DNA of 64,000 bases from Lycium barbarum. Lineage: Eukaryota; Streptophyta; Magnoliopsida; Solanales; Solanaceae. This document shows, one piece after another, positions 57,911 to 64,000 of the stretch (position 1 is its first letter; each line of letters opens with the position of its first letter). The stretch is taken from NCBI RefSeq assembly GCF_019175385.1, contig NC_083348.1:48320950-48384949 (forward strand). Direction: 5' to 3'. Under the pieces are notes generated by a model, which saw only the letters and a list, made by a program, of their open reading frames with translations, was not told the DNA's origin and searched no databases. The position numbers were made by a program, and so were the translations under genes.

Positions 57911-60900
57911 TGTTATAACCCGTATTTTGTACGTTCGGATAATTCGAGATAATTGCGAAAAGTCAAGGCAAGACTATCTTCCAAACTATTTCAATAAACA
58001 ATTTATTTATTAGTATGGACATATTAAGAAAGGCTAAGGGTAAAAAGGGAAAGTCGCAAGATGGTTCATAGAAATATTGCGGAAGGCTAAGGGCAAATTT
58101 GGAAATTCGGAAAATAAATTTTCATGAATTACAAAAAAAAAAAATGGGCTTGGCTAATTTGGGCCAAGGTGGCCGGCCATGTGGGGTGGCCCAAGGCCCA
58201 CATGGAGGCCTAATATATATATTCCCAAAAGATGACTAATTAGTCACAATTTTCATTCCTAATATTTGGAAATAGAAGAAGCTTGGAGAAGACTCCAAAC
58301 AAGGGCCATATTCGGCCAAGAGAGGAGAAAAATTGGAGCCTCCAAATTTGATCCAAAAAAATATTTTCTTCTAGTATTCCTACTAATTCAAAGGTCCTCT
58401 TTAACGTGGTATAATTGTTGGAGCAAGAGAACCACTATTTGTTGCAAGTTCATAATTCTAGACAAAAGAGAAATCAAGGTAAAAAGGTAAGAATTAATTT
58501 CCTTTTATATGTTATGAATGGTTGTGTATGTTGTTGTGTGTAGAAATGGGTAAAATTCATGAGATATGTATATGTGTGTCATGGCCGAATAGGGTGTGTT
58601 GTGTGGAGAAGATGAGATGATTTTATTTAGTAGTTTGATTGTTGCGTTGTGGATTCCATGATGTGAAATGAATGAAAACCATGAATTTAGTGTGTTGGAA
58701 TGGTGGCCGTATGTGTGTGTTGTGTTGTATAGGGATGATGAATTAATTTTACTTAGTATGTTAGTTGTGTTGTTGTGGATTCTATATTGCAAATGAAGGA
58801 TTAATGATTCAAGTTGAAGTTATACGTGTTGGAAAGTCATTTTAGAAGCTAATAGGACTATAATATTACTTTTTGTATTTATGGAAAATAATGTTGTTAG
58901 CATGTGAATTGTTGGTTTAGTTCATGCATTGGGAAGACGAAAATGTATTGTGGTTGTTTTGTTGCATTCGGAAGGTTTTGGGTGATGTAATATGTTGATT
59001 GGGTTGTTGGAATATTATGTGAATTGTTAGGAGTATTCTTGAAACATGTTAGAAAGATTTCAGATGAATACTTGAATATATGTGATTGAATTGGATATAA
59101 ATGAAATGCCGTGAATTGTGTGACAAGAGTTGTTGATGTTAGAATATGTTTTGGGATTGATTGTTGAAGTTGTTAGTATGATTGTTGGCAATGTTGTTAA
59201 TAATTTGGCCGAGTTGAATTCTCGAATTGTTGATTGTTGATTTGGCCGAGTTAGATTCTCAGGGATGGTGTATTTAAAGGGGAAATGCTGCCGAAATTTC
59301 GGCAGATTATAAGTGAGTTTACTTGAAAGATTAAGACAAGTGTGTGAAAATATGTCTGATGATTTTGTAAACCTCCTTGAATGTACACTAACGAGCTTGG
59401 ACGAATAAACGTAGCCAAAAGGACGTGGAGCAGGTATGTAAGGCTTACCCTTTCTTTCTTTTGGCATGATCTTTATAAAACGAGCAAACGACGTATATGT
59501 CTGATTTCAAAGAAATCTCCTATTGTTAGAGCCGCTAGGATGGCTAATGTTTTTGACTTCCATGAGTTGTCTCATATGGTTTGATGTATATCTATGATGT
59601 CCGAAGTTTGTTGACATGTTTCCAAATGGCATTCGAAAAAAAATAAATTGATATGAATAAAGTTTTGATTTTCAAACGCTAGCACGTTCGATTATTCCAT
59701 CGAGTCTTTGATATATTTTGGTATGTGCATATGGTTCCAAAAAACTCTATTTGATTTGATCCATAACGATATCCGAAAGGTACTTGACATAATTATGGCT
59801 TTGTCTTTCCAAAAATGGCATTTGAAACGATTGTAGAACGTTCTGTACTTCAAACGTTCATAACTTTCGTATATTAATTTAGATTGACCCGAAACTTGTT
59901 TCTGAGCCTTCAAGGGTCGGAAAGTATACTTATCCATCGAGTCTTGATTTATGTGCATATGGTTTCTCATTACTCTGCTCGTGAATATTACTCTTATATC
60001 GTTCGCCGAGTCCCGGGCCGGTATATCTCGTGCGCATGGTTCGCCGGGTCTCTTGCTTGAGGGTCGGGTGCCATTTATGTATTCCGGAGTATGATGTGTT
60101 ACGGTGTTATGATGTGTTCATGGTTTGCCGAACCATATATGTGTATATGTATATTATGATCTTATGATGTGATATTATGATGTGTGACGGAGATTACGGA
60201 GCAAACCTTCTGGAGTATGATGTGTGTGGCACGAAAGGCAGGGTGGCGCCACGTTCCCCGGGTCCCGTAAGGGGCTGGATACCGTTCTTGGCATGCATGA
60301 TTCGTGTTTCCAGTAAGTGTTTTTATTATTCTGCATATCGTGCTTAAAGTCTGTACTAACCCTCTGCACGTGCCACAACAATGTAATATGTGTATATGGA
60401 TCAGGCTGCACGTTCCGCAGCAAATACATTTGTGGATCGGGCCGAACGTTCCTCGACACTAATATGATATATACGTGGATCGGGTCGTACGTTCCTCGGC
60501 ACTATTATGTAACATATGAATCAGTTATGTGTATATGTATATGATGGCATACGCTGTTGGCACGCACGGTCTGTGTTTGGAAAGTACGCATTTTGGCACT
60601 CTGAATGATCTACTTATTTTCTGTACTTCTTCTAATTCATGACATCGGTATACACGATTTGCATTCTAAAAGAAAATAGTATTTTGGTATTTTGAAAATG
60701 TACTTACTTTTGTACTGCTTGTTTCGATTATGGTTCTGTTTTCTGTGTTCCCTGCTTTACATACTCAGTACATATTCCGTACTGACCCCCTTTTCTTCGG
60801 GGGCTGCGTTTCATGCCACGCAGGTAGACCCAGATGAGTAAATGACACCGTTAGAAGATGCTTCAGCTGGATTGACGAGCTCCACTTCCTTTCGGAGCGT

Positions 60901-61232
60901 TTGCCGAGTCGAAGTTTGTGTGATATGATTTCTGATCGGGGTTAGAGACTTTGCAGACAGAGTCGTGGGTATGGAATGTCAGTTTTGTAAGTGGCTCTAT
61001 CAGCCGATATGTCATTCTGTGTTATGTCATAAATTCTACATGATTCAGATTTTGTTTGATTTGAAAATAACGATGAAAAGGAATATTTCAGAAACACTGT
61101 ACTATGTATTTCATCTTTGGCTGATTTAAAAGTCCCAAAAAGGATTATGTGTGCATTAAGGGTCTGAGGGTTCACTCGGCCCAAAGTAAGGGTCAGGTGC
61201 CCATCACACCCTAGGGAGATTAGGGTGTGACA
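57911..61232 (+). mobile_element. Solo LTR with target duplication AATAG
   Basis: Starts TGTTATAACCCGTATTTTG and ends TTAGGGTGTGACA. AATAG flanks it at 57906-57910 and 61233-61237. It is inserted in the leader of element G. It carries TGGCCC-AA-GGCCCA (58187-58200), a perfect 18-bp palindrome (59288-59305), a GTATGT/GGCATG module (59431-59469), ACGTTCC-loop hairpins (60393-60505) and the hairpin cassette (60767-60827). Confidence 0.95.
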
Positions 61233-61237
61233 AATAG

Positions 61238-61607
61238 GGTGTCATCCTTTCTTTCATGTCTAAGATCGTGCGATAGAGCCCAGTTGTAGGAAATGAAGTC
61301 CCTTGTACTAACCATTGATTTCAGCTGAAGGATGACATCGACAGAAGGAAGCGACCGATGACATTAGCAGTTACAGAGTGCAGTGGCAAGTAACGGTACG
61401 GAAGAGGCATGTTGGACAAGGTAAGAATATTGGAATCTGATTGAAATGTAAAGTTGGGGGAATGAAAGTGAAGGTAAATATTAGGGGTTCTTTTCGAAAA
61501 GGCTAAATTAGTAATTGTTAAGGAGAAAGACGTGTTACGAGGATGTCTCAGAATCTGTAAGACTTCGACTTGCTCCAGATCATGTAATAGAGGTCACGCG
61601 AAGAAGT
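61238..61607 (+). other. Element G interior, first part
   Basis: Contains GATCGTGCGATAGAGC (61264-61279), the leader motif shared with elements A and E, then TACTAACCATTGATTTCAG (61306-61324), which resembles a branch point and 3' splice site. No coding frame follows. Confidence 0.6.
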
Positions 61608-61716
61608 GGATGCGATTATATTGGCATTAATGCATTGGATTTCACCGAAGTTTCAAGGTTAAGCGTGCTGGGACAAGAGAAATTTTGGGATGGGTGACCC
61701 CCTGGGAAGTGTGCTA
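61608..61716 (+). ncRNA. 5S-rRNA-like sequence inside element G
   Basis: Starts GGATGCGATTATA and aligns along its length with plant 5S rRNA as I know it. The Pol III internal control regions are well kept: box A GTTAAGCGTGCT (61659-61670), intermediate element GATGGGTGACC (61689-61699) and box C CCTGGGAAGT (61701-61710). The 5' half has diverged, mostly by C-to-T changes, and the last 5S bases are lost, so it is not a normal 5S gene. It lies in sense orientation in the internal region. Cassandra TRIM elements carry 5S sequence, but in their LTRs. No T-run terminator directly follows. Confidence 0.86.
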
Positions 61717-61983
61717 AAAGTTCTATAAATGTAGATATAAGAGACAAATAGGAAGAACATGTGGGAGTACGAAGGACAAGGATAATAAGTTGGCGCAGTT
61801 GATTAGAAAACCCATGACATGGAATGAGGATACATGTGAAGACCGAGGAGTTCGATTATAAAGAAAACAGGGTGAAAGATAAGGAATGGACATGAAGGAA
61901 AGGACAACTATAAGAGAGACCCCCCTCCCGAAGTGTTATAACAGCCCTATAAGGCCAGTTGAACATTCGAGGACGAATGTTCT
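61717..61983 (+). other. Element G interior, last part
   Basis: Purine-rich and non-coding. It shares CTAAAAGT-CTATAAAT just after the 5S-like part with element B. It ends with the inverted repeat ACATTCG-AGGA-CGAATGT (61963-61980) before the PPT. Confidence 0.6.
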
Positions 61984-62007
61984 AAAGGGGGGGGGGGGGG
62001 GGGAGGA
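61984..62007 (+). other. Polypurine tract of element G, with expanded G run
   Basis: AAA, then a run of about 17 G, then AGGA, directly before the LTR start. Other PPTs here have six to eight G, so this one is expanded. Confidence 0.88.
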
Positions 62008-64000
62008 TGTTATATCCCGTATTTTGCGCATTCGGTTAATTCAAGATAATTGCGAGAAGTTAAGGGAAAGGCTATATTTTTGACCTCTTTTAGCACACAA
62101 GTTGTTCATGAATGTTTTGATGTGGAAATGTTAAGAAAGGCTAGGGGCGAAAAGGGAAATTCGCAAGATGGCTCATAGAAAATACGGAGGAAGGCCAAGG
62201 GCAAAATTGGAATTTGGAAAAATAAATTTTCATGAATTACAAAACAAAAAAAAAAGATTGGGCTTGGATAATTTGGGCCAAAGTGTCCGGCCATGTTGAA
62301 GTGGGCCAAGGCCCACATGGAATTAAAATAAATAAGACCCAAAGGATGACTTAATGGTCATACGTTTCATCTTCATGTTTTGGAAATTTCAAGAAACTTG
62401 GAGAGGAAACATGGAGAGGGCCATTCGGCCATAGAGCAAGAAAAAGGAACCCTTGGAAATCTTGATCAAAAAAAATATTTTCTTCAAGCATTCCTACTAA
62501 TTTGAAGGTCCTCTTTAACGTGGTATAATTGTTGGAGCAAGTAGACCCGTCCTTGTGGCAAGTTCATAATTATAGCCAAGTGAGAAGGTAAGGGAAAAAG
62601 GTAAGAATTAATCTTCTTTTATATGTTGTGGATGGTTGTGTATGTTGTAGTATGTGGAAATTCATGAAATTTGGTGTGTTGGTGTTTGGCCGTGTATATG
62701 CTATGTGTGGCTGTGTATGTGTTGTATTGTGTAGGGATGATGAACTAATTTTATATAGTATTTTGGTTGTTGTTGTAATGGAATCTATGATGAAAATGAA
62801 AGTTTAATGATCCTAGTGGAGTTGTAATGGTTGGAGAGTAGTTTTAGAAGTTAATGTGATTTCACTATAGTCTTCTTGCATTTATGGTAGATAATGTTGC
62901 TAATGTGTAGATTGTTGGTGTAGTTTATGAAATTGAAAGAAGAAAATATGTTGTTATTGTTCTTGTTGAGTTTGGAAGGTTTCGAGTGAAGTAGTATGTT
63001 GGTTAGGTTGTTTGAATGTTGTGTGAATTGTTTGAAGTGTTCTTCAGTCATGTTAGAATGATTCCGAATTAACACTTGGATATGAGATCATTGGTGTTAG
63101 CTTGATTATATGTGGTTGAATTGAATATAAATGGGATGTTGTCGAATTATGTAGAAGAAAGTTACTAACGTTAGAATGCGTCTTGAGTTGATTGTTGAAG
63201 TTGTTAGTATGATTGTTGGTATTGTTGTTGATAATTTGGCCGAGTTGAATTCTCGGATTGTTGTTGATAATTTGATCGAGTTGGATTCTCGGGGATAGTT
63301 GTATTTACAGGGGAAATGCTGCCGAAATTTCGGCAGAATATAAATGAATTCATTTGAAGGACTAAGACAAGCATATGTCGATGAGTCTAATGATTATGTC
63401 AATTCTCTTGAATGTAGACTAGCAAGTTTGGACGAATAAGCGTAGCTAATTGGACGTGGGACAGGTATGTAAGGCTTACCCTTTCTTTCTTTTGGCATGT
63501 CCTAGAGCTGAGTAAGGTATGATACGTATCTTGGGGTAACTCTATTCTTGATTCCGAGCTTGTTAATGATTATTATTCACTTCTTGATGTGAGTATACTT
63601 AGTATAGCCGAGCTTATTGTATGATTGAATAACAAGAAAATTCTAAAGAGTTCTATAAGTAGTAATGTTCATAAATTTCATAAGCGAACTCGGATTGTTT
63701 TAGAAACGTTCGTAGAGGTTTCTATAATGAATAACGTTCCTAACCTTCATAGGCTAACTCGGATTGTTTTGGAAACGTAGTGTAACGATATCCATGATGA
63801 ATCCATTCCTAGATGTAGGATATCCTGAGTTCTTTGACCTCTTAAGCCCGAAGGGACATCCAATGTTGTCTAAATCCCGAAGGGGACGTTCATAAGGTCT
63901 TTCTCTTAACTATGCATTTTACATTTAAATTTGTGAGTCTCGAAGGAGACAAATGAAAAGGGTTTTATTGCATACATGACGTCAATAATAGTTTTTTTTC
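62008..64000 (+). repeat. 3' LTR of element G, truncated by window end
   Basis: Starts TGTTATATCCCGTATTTTGC and matches 54362-56380 throughout. It contains TGGGCC-AA-GGCCCA (62302-62315), a perfect 18-bp palindrome (63319-63336) and the GTATGT/GGCATG module (63461-63500). Confidence 0.92.

Larger units (their letters stand above)
54362..64000 (+). mobile_element. Element G: non-coding LTR retrotransposon with 5S-like sequence
   Basis: The 5' LTR (54362-57807), PBS (57811-57822), short interior and PPT are followed by the 3' LTR (62008 onward, cut by the window end after about 2 kb of a 3.4-kb LTR). After removing the inserted solo LTR, the interior is only about 0.87 kb and codes for nothing recognisable. 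LTR copies match closely (for example GTGGAAATGTTAAGAAAGGC). It keeps the cis signals of mobile elements and would depend on proteins from an autonomous relative such as A. It is inserted in element B. Confidence 0.9.

Noticed and set aside
54362..64000. Cassandra TRIM element because of the 5S sequence
   Set aside because: Cassandra LTRs are only a few hundred bases and hold the 5S part inside the LTR. Here LTRs are about 3.4 kb and the 5S-like part is internal.

Overview
The window is plant nuclear repetitive DNA, probably from a eudicot and perhaps from Solanaceae (an impression from LTR style, low confidence). It is almost entirely nested Ty3/gypsy LTR retrotransposons. The readable polyproteins are Tekay/Del-type chromoviruses: one gag-pol frame, PR-RT-RNaseH-IN order, a chromodomain-like tail on integrase, and a primer-binding site matching initiator tRNA-Met. 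Every gag-pol copy is broken. I see no intact host gene, no tRNA and no CRISPR array.

Layout. 1-10668: a nearly complete minus-strand element (A), with its 3' LTR cut by the window start, sitting inside an older LTR (10669-11733). 11734-19379: stacked LTR remnants. 19380-25471: a minus-strand LTR split by a solo LTR (19623-22838, TSD CTATA). 25472-36614: a rearranged minus-strand E-family complex (PR-RT scrap, LTR end, gag scrap, LTR with PBS on one side and PPT on the other, pol scrap, LTR start). Its central LTR is split by a solo LTR (27846-30501, TSD GATAT). 36615-38313: the only stretch not clearly LTR-derived, holding a frameshifted acidic Tyr/Gly-rich reading frame. 38314-64000: a nest, E LTR > F element (pol pseudogene) > B element > two insertions in B, namely a solo LTR (49462-52455, TSD ACCTC) and the non-coding element G (54362 to beyond the window). 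G itself carries a solo LTR (57911-61232, TSD AATAG).

Most notable: (1) a 5S-rRNA-like sequence with recognisable Pol III box A, intermediate element and box C lies in the internal region of non-coding element G, and the tail of a second copy lies in B, exactly where G inserted. (2) A chain of short stem-loops is shared by LTRs of different families, with stem sequences that change while pairing is kept. (3) A leader stem-loop next to the PBS has a six-base self-complementary loop that differs between families (GTGCAC versus GCCGGC), resembling a dimer-initiation signal. (4) Several LTR tandem repeats are arrays of hairpins with constant loops and covarying stems. Autonomous and non-coding elements share PBS, leader motif, pre-PPT hairpin and PPT, so G could have been mobilised in trans by an A-like element.
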